Shown: positions 16,864 to 25,380, numbered from the stretch's first letter. The stretch: 35,717 bases of DNA from CAZTVF01 sp964616985 (GCA_964616985.1 CAZTVF010000048.1:1-35717); one strand, 5' to 3'. The notes: generated by a model from the sequence alone, not told the origin. Translations and numbers: made by a program.

Positions 16864-18060
16864 TTACGCCAGGGTGACGCCGATTTCCTTGAGCACGATC
16901 CACTTGCGGGTCGCCGTGGCGCCGCCGTAGCTGCCCAGGAGGATCAGCGTCTCGCCGGCGGCGTCAAACGACGCCCCGGTGCCGCCGGACTGTCCGACCA
17001 CGTTGGTCAAGGCCAGCGTGACAGCGCCGGTCCCGTCCGTGGTGGTCATGGTGATGCGCTTGATCTGGCCGGCCTCGGCCAGGGTGGGCGCCGCCAGGGT
17101 CACGGCATACGTGCCGTTGCCCGCCGGTGGGGTCAGGTTGACCTGCGAGGCCGACAGCGTGATCGCGACGGCCTCGGTGATCGCCTGCGTGTTGGCCGAG
17201 TTGTCCAGCGTGTTCAGCTCGGCGGCGGTGGCGTTCACCTGGGTACCGGCGCCAGCGCCCAGATACAACCCGCCGTCTGCGACGACGAGAGTATCGAGGT
17301 TCTTGTTGGCGCCAAGCACCGCCACCTTGGACGCTTCGGCCGTGCCTGCCGTCGTGACGGCGGTTCGATTGAGTTGCGCAGCCGTCGCGGTGACGGCAGT
17401 GCCTGCGCCGGCGCCCAGCTTGAGCCCGCCGTCGGCGATCGCCAGGGTATCGATGTTCTTGTCGGCACCCAGCACGAGGGCCTTGGACGCAACGGCCGTG
17501 CCGGCCACGCTGGTGTCCAGGAAGTTGAGCTCCTCGGCCGAGGCCGTCACGCCGACCATCGTGAAGTCGTAGGCCGACCTCACGTAGACCGTCTTGAGGC
17601 TGGAGTCGGTGCCCAGCGTCGAGTCGGCCGTGGTCGCATCGATCGCGAACCCGATGCCGCGCTGGCCCGAGACGCCGTCGGCCTTGTAGCCGTAGCCGGC
17701 GGTCGCCCCGGTGGTGATGATGTCGCCGCGGGCGATGTTGACGCTCGCACCCTTGAGGGCCACTTCGCACGCGCCCTCGATGCACATGAAGCCCTTACCG
17801 CCTGCGGCGGCCGCCGTGATCGTCCCACGCGCCACGCCGCAGGTCAGCTTGTCGCCGACCGTGGTGGACGTGGTGACGTAGATGTCGTGCCCGCCGACGG
17901 GATCGGCGGCGCTGGCGGCCATGCTGGCGAGATCCAGGACGAGGATCGCGCCGTTCTTGATCTCGGCCCCCGCGTTGCGGACCGGGATATTGATGCTCTT
18001 GGGCCGGATGCCCAGTTTCGCCCGAAGACCCGAGGGGGTCTGGAATTCAGCGTTTCTCAT
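16864..18060 (-). CDS. Probable capsid decoration or fibre protein with 52-residue tandem repeats
   Basis: The 398-residue protein starts MRNAEFQTPSGLRAK with GAAGG upstream and lies directly after the major capsid gene. The N-terminal 160 residues (VRNAGAEIKNGAILVL and similar) resemble small capsid-associated beta proteins, with cysteines at about 74, 93 and 98. Residues 171-274 are two tandem units of 52 residues, each with a VTA-AA-ELN/QLN start and an AGAGT end, followed by a partial third unit (VNATAAELNTLD). The C-terminal 100 residues form a beta-rich cap. TAAELN repeats are common in phage fibre and structural proteins. The exact role is inferred from position. Confidence 0.7.
   Translation of the reverse strand: MRNAEFQTPSGLRAKLGIRPKSINIPVRNAGAEIKNGAILVLDLASMAASAADPVGGHDIYVTTSTTVGDKLTCGVARGTITAAAAGGKGFMCIEGACEVALKGASVNIARGDIITTGATAGYGYKADGVSGQRGIGFAIDATTADSTLGTDSSLKTVYVRSAYDFTMVGVTASAEELNFLDTSVAGTAVASKALVLGADKNIDTLAIADGGLKLGAGAGTAVTATAAQLNRTAVTTAGTAEASKVAVLGANKNLDTLVVADGGLYLGAGAGTQVNATAAELNTLDNSANTQAITEAVAITLSASQVNLTPPAGNGTYAVTLAAPTLAEAGQIKRITMTTTDGTGAVTLALTNVVGQSGGTGASFDAAGETLILLGSYGGATATRKWIVLKEIGVTLA
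17239..17550 (-). repeat. Tandem repeat, two 156-bp coding units
   Basis: Two adjacent 52-codon units (17395-17550 and 17239-17394) encode similar sequence with conserved LGA(D/N)KN, DTL, ADGG and LGAGAGT elements. A truncated third unit begins at 17238. Unit number could vary between related phages by recombination. Confidence 0.7.
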
Positions 18061-18103
18061 GCTGCGCCTTCCCTTTCAAGGTTGAAGGTGGTGATGCCGG
18101 GGC

Positions 18104-19195
18104 TTAGCCCTCGACCAGTTCGTTGCCGAAGCCGAAGACCTTGCCGTTCTGGCGCCGATCCTCGCACCAGACCGCCGGCCACAGCTCGAAGTACTGCATG
18201 CGGACGCTGGGCTGGCCGTCGGGGGTGCGCACCGGCGTACGGGAGAAGTCCTTGCCGGCGGCCACGCGGGCGGCCCAGGTGTCCAGGTTAAAGAACATGC
18301 CCTGGTTGGTGCCGTCGGTGCGGGCCTTCATCGAGTCGGACCATTCGACCTTCACGTTGTTGAAGGTGGGGTTGGTCTCGTTGAACGGCTCGTTCAGCCG
18401 GCGCATCAGCTTCTTCCACGACTTGAAGCCGTTCTTGTTGAAGACGATCTTCTGACGCTTGGTCGTGGGATCGGTGTTCAGCGTCACGTCCGGCGGGGCC
18501 TTGAAGCCGCAGTCCAGGAACAGGTTGTCCATCGCGTCGGGCAGCTCGTTGGGAGTGCCGATCTGCTGGAACTGGTTGCGCCACCGGTTGCGGCCGGCGG
18601 CATCGTTGTAGGCCGAATCGGCCGGGTTGATCCCGCCGACTTCCAGGCCCAGCGTTCCGCCTGGATCGGCGAAATGGTAGCCGTCGTCGGTGATCCAGTA
18701 CTCGGGGCCCACGATCGCCGGGGCGGCCGCGCTCTGGAGCAGGTACGTGTCCGTCGCCCACCATTCATCCTCGAGGATGTTGGCCAGGCGGGTCATCGAA
18801 CCTTCGAGCGTCGCCTTGCCCAGGTCGATGTAGCCTTCCTTGCCGCCGTTCATCATCAGCTCTTTCTCGCTGATGGACCAGTGGCCAATGTAGCTGGCCC
18901 AGGCGATCTCGCCCTGGGTCATGTACGACGCGGCCTTGACGGGGATCTTGTCGTACGCGCCGTCGTAGCGGCCGAAGCCGGTCACGGTGGCGTCGTGGTT
19001 CGTGTCGCCGCTGTCGCCGCAGATAATGGCGTTGAAGACCGCCTTGGTGCCCGACATCTCCTTGGGCTTGAGACCCCGGAGCATCTCGCGGAACACGTAC
19101 GACTGGCGGACCAGCATGTTGCGGTACTTCTTGCTGGGATACTGCGCCAGCGTGGTGGCCAGTGCATCCAGCATCTTGGAAACATTCACACCCAT
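18104..19195 (-). CDS. Major capsid protein
   Basis: The 363-residue protein starts MGVNVSKMLDALATTL with GAGG upstream. Length and order, directly after a scaffold candidate and two genes after the portal block, fit an HK97-fold major capsid protein. It has mixed alpha/beta sequence, an N-terminal helix, a WSISEKELMMNGG segment, and many aromatic residues in the last 120 positions. No long membrane or low-complexity segment is present. The start is supported by the ribosome binding site and a 35-bp gap after the scaffold gene. Assignment rests on context more than on a recognised motif. Confidence 0.8.
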   Translation of the reverse strand: MGVNVSKMLDALATTLAQYPSKKYRNMLVRQSYVFREMLRGLKPKEMSGTKAVFNAIICGDSGDTNHDATVTGFGRYDGAYDKIPVKAASYMTQGEIAWASYIGHWSISEKELMMNGGKEGYIDLGKATLEGSMTRLANILEDEWWATDTYLLQSAAAPAIVGPEYWITDDGYHFADPGGTLGLEVGGINPADSAYNDAAGRNRWRNQFQQIGTPNELPDAMDNLFLDCGFKAPPDVTLNTDPTTKRQKIVFNKNGFKSWKKLMRRLNEPFNETNPTFNNVKVEWSDSMKARTDGTNQGMFFNLDTWAARVAAGKDFSRTPVRTPDGQPSVRMQYFELWPAVWCEDRRQNGKVFGFGNELVEG

Positions 19196-19230
19196 GGTGT
19201 TTTACCTCGTGTTGATGGTTTTGGACGCGG

Positions 19231-20178
19231 CTATCCGGCCGCGTCGTCGAAGCTGCGGGCGAGCTGGGCCTCCAGGCTATCGCCCTCGGGGCTCTCCCCA
19301 GGCGCGGGCGTTTCGACAGCGGCCGACGCGGCCCTGCGAGCCTTGCCCTGCACCTGCTGGCGCGCCCGTTCCTGGATCGCATCGAATCCGACGATGCGGC
19401 AGGCGCGGGCAATCGCCTCCTTCAGCGGGATCTGCCGTCCGCTCTGCAGGGCGCCGGCCATGACCGTCGAGGCCTCGAGCATCACCTCGTTGACCTTGGC
19501 CTCGTCGCCCAGCACGTCCGGGAAGTCCGCCTTGAGCGCCTGGATCGTGCGGTCGATCTCGGCGTCCGTCCGCTCGGTCTCGCGCTCCTGCACGAAACGC
19601 CCATGCTTCTGGAGCTGCTGGTCGAGCGTGTCCACCCGCCCCAGCGACTGCTTGAGCTGCTGGAGCTCCGTGGACTGCTGGCGGAACATGTCAGCCAGGA
19701 CGCGTTCGTTCTCCGTCTCGGGCTTGAAGTTCGCCAGCGGATCGGTTCCGCCCTGCGCGGTGGCCTGCGGGGGTTTCGACGGCCCATTCGGGTCCGCCTG
19801 TCCGCCGGCGACCTTGCCGGACTTCACCATCTCGTAAGCGGCCTGGAACTGCGGGTTCGACAGGATACGCTGAAGGTTTTGAGAAACGGTGCCCAGGTAC
19901 TGCTCCTGCTGCTGGAGCTGCTGGGTACGCTCCTGGATCTGCTGCGGCGTCATCGCCGCCGGCGCCTGGGGCGCGGGCTTGGCGCCGGCAGCCGCCTCGG
20001 CCGCGGGCTTGGCCGGCGCGGCGGGCTGGGCTTCCGCTTCGGCGGCGGCCGCGTCGCCGCTGGCCGCCTCGTCGCCCGCAGGCGCCGATGCATCGGCGTC
20101 GAAGCTGGCGCCCAGGGCCTCCGAGAAGTCCGTCTCGGTGTCTTCGTCCTCGATCGCTTTATTCGTCTCTTCGGCCAT
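19231..20178 (-). CDS. Capsid scaffolding protein
   Basis: The 315-residue protein is highly charged and helical. It begins with acidic residues, has a long Ala/Pro/Glu linker at about residues 30-75, and then Gln-rich coiled-coil stretches (QQIQERTQQLQQQEQYL, QQSTELQQLKQSLGR). It ends in a charged segment. This composition, and the location immediately before the major capsid gene, are typical of phage scaffolds that are lost or cleaved in assembly. No protease motif is present. It ends with TAG. Confidence 0.8.
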   Translation of the reverse strand: MAEETNKAIEDEDTETDFSEALGASFDADASAPAGDEAASGDAAAAEAEAQPAAPAKPAAEAAAGAKPAPQAPAAMTPQQIQERTQQLQQQEQYLGTVSQNLQRILSNPQFQAAYEMVKSGKVAGGQADPNGPSKPPQATAQGGTDPLANFKPETENERVLADMFRQQSTELQQLKQSLGRVDTLDQQLQKHGRFVQERETERTDAEIDRTIQALKADFPDVLGDEAKVNEVMLEASTVMAGALQSGRQIPLKEAIARACRIVGFDAIQERARQQVQGKARRAASAAVETPAPGESPEGDSLEAQLARSFDDAAG

Positions 20179-20206
20179 GATTCAGTTGCCTTTCCTGGCT
20201 GCAGCG

Positions 20207-20539
20207 CTACGCCTTGGCAGGCGCGGCGGGTTTGGGTGAACGGGCCTTGGCCAGCTCGCCCCGGAGCCGCTCGCACTCGGACTCCAGCTTGGCGTTCTGG
20301 GCCATCAGCTCCTTGTGGGCCTGGACCAGGCGCATGTGATCATCCGTCATCGGCTGGGTGCCGGCCGGCGCGTCGGCGGCACGCCCCACGACGTTGACGC
20401 GCTTGCCGCACCCGCCGTACTGCTCCAGGTGAATGCGGCCGGGCCCCAGCTGCTCGGCCGGCACAGCGGCCTGGCACGCAGGGCAGAAGAAGTGCGGCCT
20501 GGCGAGGTTCTTGTCGGTCTTGTTGTCGGCATTACCCAT
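20207..20539 (-). CDS. Zinc-ribbon/coiled-coil small protein
   Basis: The 110-residue protein has AGGAG upstream. The N-terminal half carries FFCPACQ and a later GGCGKR, a likely zinc ribbon with one less standard ligand. The C-terminal half is a coiled coil (AHKELMAQNAKLESECERL) ending in a Lys/Pro/Ala tail. It lies between the FmdB-like protein and the scaffold and may be a packaging or assembly accessory. No family is assigned. It ends with TAG. Confidence 0.65.
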   Translation of the reverse strand: MGNADNKTDKNLARPHFFCPACQAAVPAEQLGPGRIHLEQYGGCGKRVNVVGRAADAPAGTQPMTDDHMRLVQAHKELMAQNAKLESECERLRGELAKARSPKPAAPAKA

Positions 20540-20616
20540 CGTCGCGTTCTCCTGGCTGTCGGGTTTCCTGGCTCAACGGTGACAGTCTGGCACGGAACGC
20601 AAGAGCCGAACAACGA

Positions 20617-20644
20617 TTTTCCGAGCATCCGCATGTTGGATGCT
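20617..20644. repeat. Intergenic hairpin element, copy B
   Basis: AGCATCC-GCATGTT-GGATGCT forms a perfect 7-bp stem with a 7-base loop. On the plus strand TTTTT follows it, a terminator-like layout in that direction. It matches copy A at 7835-7862 at 24 of 28 positions, including the TTTTCC to the left. It lies in the 20540-20652 gap between two small zinc-binding genes; nothing else is seen there. Confidence 0.6.
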
Positions 20645-20652
20645 TTTTGGGT

Positions 20653-21003
20653 CTATTCCAGCCCCATTCGGGCCAGCGTGCGCTTTCGCTCGCCGCGGGT
20701 GCGAAAGGCGGCGTAGATCTTCCCGTCCCTGGCCTTCACCTTCCGGAGGCCGTCCACCCGGGCCAACGATCGCGACAGCACCGGGTTCTGGACCTGCTGT
20801 CCCGTCCGGATCTGCGCGACCTGGACGTCCATGTCGTGCTGGGTGATCTCGGGGTTGCCGTGGACGATGATGCCCTCGCTGCCGTAGTCCCGCACGCACA
20901 GCCCGCCGCATTGGCACAGCTTGGGCTTATGCCGGTCGGCGATCGCCCGGAACTCCTCGAGGAGCTTGTCACAGTGGCCGCACCGGTAGCTGTAGAACGG
21001 CAT
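20653..21003 (-). CDS. FmdB-type zinc ribbon protein
   Basis: The 116-residue protein begins MPFYSYRCGHCDKLLEEF, the MPxYxYxCxxC start of FmdB-like regulatory zinc ribbons, followed by a second ligand set at CQCGGLC. The remainder is basic (KKVKARDGKIYAAFRTRG-type sequence). Its start overlaps the stop of the portal C-terminal frame (TAATG), so it is probably coupled to portal translation. Phage copies are usually of unknown role; DNA or nucleoprotein binding during packaging is an inference. It ends with TAG. Confidence 0.75.
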   Translation of the reverse strand: MPFYSYRCGHCDKLLEEFRAIADRHKPKLCQCGGLCVRDYGSEGIIVHGNPEITQHDMDVQVAQIRTGQQVQNPVLSRSLARVDGLRKVKARDGKIYAAFRTRGERKRTLARMGLE

Positions 21004-21272
21004 TACGATACCCTCCCGGCGGCGCCGGCCAGCTGCGCCTCGCCCGCCGTTTCGATCCCGGGCGGCGTGGCCTGTGCGGGCCCGGAGTGCATCGGCGGCA
21101 TGCCCGCCGCCGGCATCCCGGGCGCCCCGCCCGCCATCCCGCTTTGCAGGTACCCGTAGTGCTCGGCGAGGTGTTCGGCCACCAGGGCGTCATCCGCTGC
21201 CGGCTGGTGCACCTTGGCGTGGATCCGGTGATCGTCGGTCGGCTCGACGGCCTCGGTCTGGCCCGCCAGCAT
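21003..21272 (-). CDS. Portal protein C-terminal fragment after an amber codon
   Basis: This 89-residue frame continues the portal frame exactly, after TAG at 21282-21284 and three sense codons before the ATG. It carries DDHRIHAKVH at residues 13-22, a His/Asp pattern commonly seen near portal C-termini, then Gly/Pro/Met-rich sequence. No ribosome binding site at usual spacing precedes the ATG. It therefore looks like the C-terminus of the portal, separated by a stop. It may be made only by readthrough, or it may be a reinitiated small protein. Confidence 0.55.
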   Translation of the reverse strand: MLAGQTEAVEPTDDHRIHAKVHQPAADDALVAEHLAEHYGYLQSGMAGGAPGMPAAGMPPMHSGPAQATPPGIETAGEAQLAGAAGRVS

Positions 21273-21281
21273 GCTCTGGTT

Positions 21282-23087
21282 CTAGTCCTGGGCGTCCTGC
21301 ACCTGCGCCGCCGCCAGTTCCTGCGGAGTCGGCAACTTCTTGAGGTACCGCTCCATGTCGCGCTCGCCACTGGTCTCCAACAGGTCGCGCAGGCACTCGA
21401 CCACCGAGATCTGGAAGCCCTCGTTTGCCGCCAGCTGCTGCAGGTTGGGGTCCGCCAGCAGCGCCAGGCGATCCTGCGCCCGCTTTTGGCGGACGGCCGG
21501 GTTGATCCGGGTATGGTCCGACACGTCGAAGTCGTACCCGTACGCGTCGGGCTCGGCCGGAACCACGGAGTTGTTGAACGTCGCATACTCTACGTTGCCG
21601 CCGCCGTTGTTCAGTTTCACCGTCACATCGTCCCACTGGTGCGTCAGCAGGAGCCCGCCCATGTCCGCGGCGATCGACCGCAGGAAGCGGTTGGCCGCGC
21701 CTTGCATGTCGCCCAGGCGGGTCTGGGTGAACTGCTGCATCATCGAGACCTCGGTGGCCGTGCGCCCGCCGGCGCCCCCGACGCCGCGCTGGAAGTCCGA
21801 GAGGCTGGAGATCTTGTCCGTCAGCCGCTCGAAGGCCTGCATCGCCGTCCATGTCTCGGGCGACGTCCCGCCGATCTGTTCGCTGTGGATCATGTCCGAC
21901 TGCGGATGGACGATGACCGTCCCGCCGGCGGCGTTCACGATCGAATCACGCGCCGCGATATCCGGCACCACCGTGACGGTCTTGGCCTGGCTCGCCCGTT
22001 CGGTCATCTCGGCGACGAACTCGTTGAAGCTGTCCGACAGGTCCAGCCAGAACTGTTCGGGGCTGGCGGGGAACAGGCGCCCGACGTCGTGATAGGTCAG
22101 GCATTGGATCGGAAAGCCCGGCGTGCCCATCTGGACATACTCGTGCCGGATTTCGATGTGCTTGGGCCCGGCCAAGACAATCACCTCGACCTCGCCCTTG
22201 CTGCGGCCGCGGGAGAAGATCGTCCACACCGTCACCACGGCGTCGGCCTTGTCGCGCTGCACATCGTCCACGTCCCGCTCGTCATCGTCGCCGTCGGTGC
22301 GGACGCTGCCCTGCAGCTCCTCGGGCACGTTGTTGAGCGGGTTGGCCCGCAGGTCCAGGGGCCGCTTGAACGTGCGGTACCCGCACCACCGGGCGTCTTC
22401 GAACAGGATCGAGTCGGGGTCGATAATCATGTCGCGGTAGGGGATGTGGCGGACGAAGGGCTCGTCGGCCGCCGAGGACAGGCCGCCCTCGCTGTCCTGC
22501 GCGGGCAGGGTATCGGCCTGGGTCTGCGTATCGGCCGACGCCGCCACCACCTTGCGGGACCGGTTGGCTTCCCAGCCGGTCAATGCGAAGCCGGCGAGGA
22601 AGAACGCGTCGAAGACCGCGCGCCGCAGGTGGACGTACGAGGCCGGCCGGTCGAACACGCCCCTCTGGCGTGCCTCCAGCAGCTTGGCGCCCTGGCGGTA
22701 CTGCTCGCCGGGCTTCTGCTGCTCGACGATCGGCCAGGGGCTGCCCGGCAGGATCTGGGGCCCGACGGTGTTGACGAAGCTGGCCACCAGGTTCACCGGC
22801 TTGCCCTCGCGCTCAACTTCCACCTGGAAGCGGGCGTCGCAGGGGCCAAGGTACTCGGCCTTAATGTCATCGGCCCTGGACCAGTAGACCTTGTGGTGCG
22901 CCTGCGCCCGCTTGATGCGGTTCTTCCACAGCTTCAGCTGGTCGGGTGACAGCGGGCCCAGGGCCTGGCTGTCGCCGCCGGGCGATGCCGCCGGCGTGCT
23001 GCCTTTCGGCTCGCCCATGCCGAGCATCTTGCGGCCCATCTGGCCCACCTGGCCCACGAGGTTCTTGATTCCGCCCATGATGTCCAT
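21282..23087 (-). CDS. Portal protein, ending at an in-frame TAG
   Basis: The 601-residue protein starts MDIMGGIKNLVGQ with GGAG ten bases upstream, sharing one base with the preceding terminase stop (TAATG). Portal features include the N-terminal helical region with KRAQAHHKVYW, PWPIVEQQKPGEQ, the RHIPYRDMIIDPDSI segment, the long stem helix around LDLSDSFNEFVAEMTERA, and the GVGGAGGRTATEVSMMQQF motif typical of podo- and siphoviral portals. It stops at TAG 21282-21284. The frame stays open for another 93 codons containing a portal-like C-terminal motif. The full readthrough product would be about 694 residues. Confidence 0.85.
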   Translation of the reverse strand: MDIMGGIKNLVGQVGQMGRKMLGMGEPKGSTPAASPGGDSQALGPLSPDQLKLWKNRIKRAQAHHKVYWSRADDIKAEYLGPCDARFQVEVEREGKPVNLVASFVNTVGPQILPGSPWPIVEQQKPGEQYRQGAKLLEARQRGVFDRPASYVHLRRAVFDAFFLAGFALTGWEANRSRKVVAASADTQTQADTLPAQDSEGGLSSAADEPFVRHIPYRDMIIDPDSILFEDARWCGYRTFKRPLDLRANPLNNVPEELQGSVRTDGDDDERDVDDVQRDKADAVVTVWTIFSRGRSKGEVEVIVLAGPKHIEIRHEYVQMGTPGFPIQCLTYHDVGRLFPASPEQFWLDLSDSFNEFVAEMTERASQAKTVTVVPDIAARDSIVNAAGGTVIVHPQSDMIHSEQIGGTSPETWTAMQAFERLTDKISSLSDFQRGVGGAGGRTATEVSMMQQFTQTRLGDMQGAANRFLRSIAADMGGLLLTHQWDDVTVKLNNGGGNVEYATFNNSVVPAEPDAYGYDFDVSDHTRINPAVRQKRAQDRLALLADPNLQQLAANEGFQISVVECLRDLLETSGERDMERYLKKLPTPQELAAAQVQDAQD

Positions 23088-24133
23088 TACCGCCACACTC
23101 CGTTCCGTTTTTGCTGGCGGCGCTCGAGCTCTCGCTGAATGCCGCTCTTGGGTGTTTCGATGACCGCCTTGAAGCGGGGGAGATCGCTGCAGGCCACGCG
23201 GGCCAGCGCGCAGCCGATGACCATGTCGCCGTGTTTCTGGCGGACCTCCGGGGACAGGTGCGCCAGCTTCTGGTGCGTGATGCGCCCGCGCTCGTCGTAG
23301 ATGTACGCCTGGTGCTGCTGGTGGCAGGCCAGGCTGTGCAGCGTCGCCTGCCCGTACTGCACGGCGTCCACCCACCGGCCGAACAGCAGCGGGTCGGAGG
23401 CCTCGCCCCGGGCCCAGCCCAGGCTCTCGGCGCGTGACTCGTAGATGCGATCGGCGAGCTTGTGATGCCACAGGCAGCGGTAATGGCACTCGTCGGCCAG
23501 GGCCCGCAGGGCGGTCAGGCCGTGCATCTTGCGGACGCAGCAGATCGCCGCCTCGTTGTACCAGCGGCCCACGGCGGCGGCGAAGCGGCCCAGGTCCGTC
23601 GGCGTGATCCGGTTGTCGGCCAGCTCGGCCGCCTGCTCGAAGTTGTAGCCCAGGAACACCTCGATGGTAGAGTCGCTGTCGCCCACGCCCTCCGACACGT
23701 CCATCCCGATGCCGAAGCCGCACAGGACACTGGCGGCGCCGCGGGGGATGTCCAGCGGCTGGTGGCTGGGCTCGATCCACACCCGCAGCCGGCCGTGGTC
23801 CCGCCGCGTCAGCTGACCGCTCTCGTCCAGATCCATGCAGTACAGCGGGTTTCGCAGGGCGGGGGCCAGTGCGTCCAGCCACGCCGGCTCAAAGACCGGC
23901 TGGCCCTGCTGGGCCTGGAAGTCGCGGAGGTATTCCTTGCGGTACTTCCACGACAGCTTCCACGTCCCGTCCGCCTGCAGGCTGCAGCCCAGGCGGGCCC
24001 GCTCGCCGTCCAGCACCTCGGGCGTCAGGGCGATGGGATCGGCCTCTGGGCCCAGGTCCACGGCGACGAAGGCCCGCCGCGTCGGCGAGGCTGACATGCC
24101 GGGCATCAGGATGGTGCGTTCAGTCAGGGCCAA
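23087..24133 (-). CDS. terL: Terminase large subunit, C-terminal nuclease part
   Basis: The frame continues the ATPase frame after a TAG at 24137-24139 and one further codon. A TTG at 24133 could start it, with GGAG six bases upstream, for a 348-residue product. The nuclease region has GIGMDVSEGVGDSDST with Asp145, the acidic signature of the RNase H-like terminase nuclease. It continues with DNRITPTDLGR and later His/Asp-rich parts. Joined to the upstream part the total is about 580 residues, the usual TerL size. Either the enzyme is made from two chains by reinitiation or the TAG is read through. Confidence 0.75.
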   Translation of the reverse strand: MALTERTILMPGMSASPTRRAFVAVDLGPEADPIALTPEVLDGERARLGCSLQADGTWKLSWKYRKEYLRDFQAQQGQPVFEPAWLDALAPALRNPLYCMDLDESGQLTRRDHGRLRVWIEPSHQPLDIPRGAASVLCGFGIGMDVSEGVGDSDSTIEVFLGYNFEQAAELADNRITPTDLGRFAAAVGRWYNEAAICCVRKMHGLTALRALADECHYRCLWHHKLADRIYESRAESLGWARGEASDPLLFGRWVDAVQYGQATLHSLACHQQHQAYIYDERGRITHQKLAHLSPEVRQKHGDMVIGCALARVACSDLPRFKAVIETPKSGIQRELERRQQKRNGVWR

Positions 24134-24136
24134 GTG

Positions 24137-24829
24137 CTACTCCGGGTCCGGCAGGTCGGCGACCAGCCGGTGAAAGAACCCGCCGTCGGTCAGGTCCGCG
24201 GTGGAGATCGCCAGGAACCACCCGCCGGACCGCACGGCCGGCAGGCTGGCGGTGACGGCGTCCTCGAACTCCTCCTGGAACGCGGCCTCGTCGGAGACGA
24301 TCCCCGAGGCGGTGCGCTGGCGGATGATCGCGGCGCCCTGGGGGATGGCCCAGATGGTGCTGTGGCGGCGGGGGAAGACGATCATGTCCGAGCGGATGTC
24401 GGCCTCGACGCCCAGGGCGCGGGCCAGCGGGATGTGCCGCAGCATGAACTTGGCCCTGCCCAGCAGTCCGTCGCCCGTGTGCTCGTCGCCGATGGCATCG
24501 TCCTGCCGCTTGGCCTGTGCCATCAGCAGCCGGTTGTCGTGGAAGAGCCCATCCCAGACCAGCAGGCCCGACGCCCACCAGGTCACGATCATCTGGCGGC
24601 TCTTGCAGATCGCCAGCAGCGGGTTCTCCTGCCACAGGCGGGTCAGGTGCATGATGTGCGGCCGATCGGCGGGGAAGGGCGTTACCACGTTGAGCCGGCC
24701 CTCGGGCTTGTTGGTGAAGGCGAAGTAGCGGAAGAAGTACATCGGGTCGCGCCTCGCCAGCTCCCATCGCGCCATCAGGCGCAGCTGCATCGTGCGTGGC
24801 ATCGTGGCGATCGTCGGGATCTCGATCAT
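24137..24829 (-). CDS. terL: Terminase large subunit, N-terminal ATPase part
   Basis: The 230-residue protein starts MIEIPTIATMPRTM at an ATG overlapping the terS stop (ATGA). Motor motifs are in order: an adenine or Walker A-like CKSRQMIVTW at 75-84, Walker B GIVSDEA at 176-182 and the coupling motif LAIST at 206-210. It stops at TAG with the nuclease domain continuing in the same frame. A TerL ATPase alone would lack DNA-cleaving activity. Seen directly: motifs and stop. Inferred: that the two frames form one functional enzyme. Confidence 0.8.
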   Translation of the reverse strand: MIEIPTIATMPRTMQLRLMARWELARRDPMYFFRYFAFTNKPEGRLNVVTPFPADRPHIMHLTRLWQENPLLAICKSRQMIVTWWASGLLVWDGLFHDNRLLMAQAKRQDDAIGDEHTGDGLLGRAKFMLRHIPLARALGVEADIRSDMIVFPRRHSTIWAIPQGAAIIRQRTASGIVSDEAAFQEEFEDAVTASLPAVRSGGWFLAISTADLTDGGFFHRLVADLPDPE

Positions 24830-25374
24830 GCCTGCCCCCCTGGCGCGTCGCCGGCGGCATGGGCGAGCCGCTGCAGCTCCTCGGCCGTCGCGCCCGCCAG
24901 GTCCGTCTCCAACGCCCCGCGGCTGGTGACGTCGCGGCGATCGACCACGTGGCCACCCAGCTTGGCCAGAAGCGCCACCGCCGACTGGCAATCGACCAGC
25001 TCCAGTCGGCGAGACTCGCCGAACTGGTTGGGCGTGATCGTGCAGCTCTTGACCAGGCCCGTATCCACGCCGGCCTCCTGCAGCTCGGCCAGCGTCTTCT
25101 CGCCGCGCAGCCAAGGCTCGAAGTCCGCCAGGTTGCACGCCGAGTGCCGCCGCAGGATGCTCTCCAGGCCCTCCTTGCCCCCGATCTCGGCGTCCAAAGT
25201 CTCCCGGATCGCGGCGGCGACTAGTGGCAGTCTTGCAAGTCGGTAGGCTTCGAGCGAGGGGTTCTTGGCGTTGTAACCCGCCTCCTTGTAGGCCTTTGTC
25301 TGGTTTCCGTAGCGGACTACGAGTGCTACGAACTTTCGTTGCCTGGCGTTGAGTTTGTGGCCCTTGTTGCCCAT
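24826..25374 (-). CDS. terS: Terminase small subunit
   Basis: The 182-residue protein has an N-terminal helix-turn-helix of the Terminase_2 type (LNARQRKFVALVVRYGNQTKAYKEAGY), which binds the packaging site, and a helical C-terminal part. Its stop overlaps the terL start, which is typical of this pair. The ATG has no strong ribosome binding site. The upstream gene ends at a TAG in the same frame, two codons before the ATG, which is another in-frame TAG boundary. Confidence 0.8.
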   Translation of the reverse strand: MGNKGHKLNARQRKFVALVVRYGNQTKAYKEAGYNAKNPSLEAYRLARLPLVAAAIRETLDAEIGGKEGLESILRRHSACNLADFEPWLRGEKTLAELQEAGVDTGLVKSCTITPNQFGESRRLELVDCQSAVALLAKLGGHVVDRRDVTSRGALETDLAGATAEELQRLAHAAGDAPGGQA

Positions 25375-25380
25375 TGGATG

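Noticed and set aside
15808..18291. 827-codon plus frame
   Set aside because: Antisense shadow spanning two clear minus-strand virion genes and their gap.
13928..20655. Global reading of TAG as Gln
   Set aside because: TAG ends at 13928, 19231, 20207 and 20653 would be followed by shadow sequence; TAG acts as a normal stop there.
21087..22949. 620-codon plus frame
   Set aside because: Antisense shadow of the portal gene.
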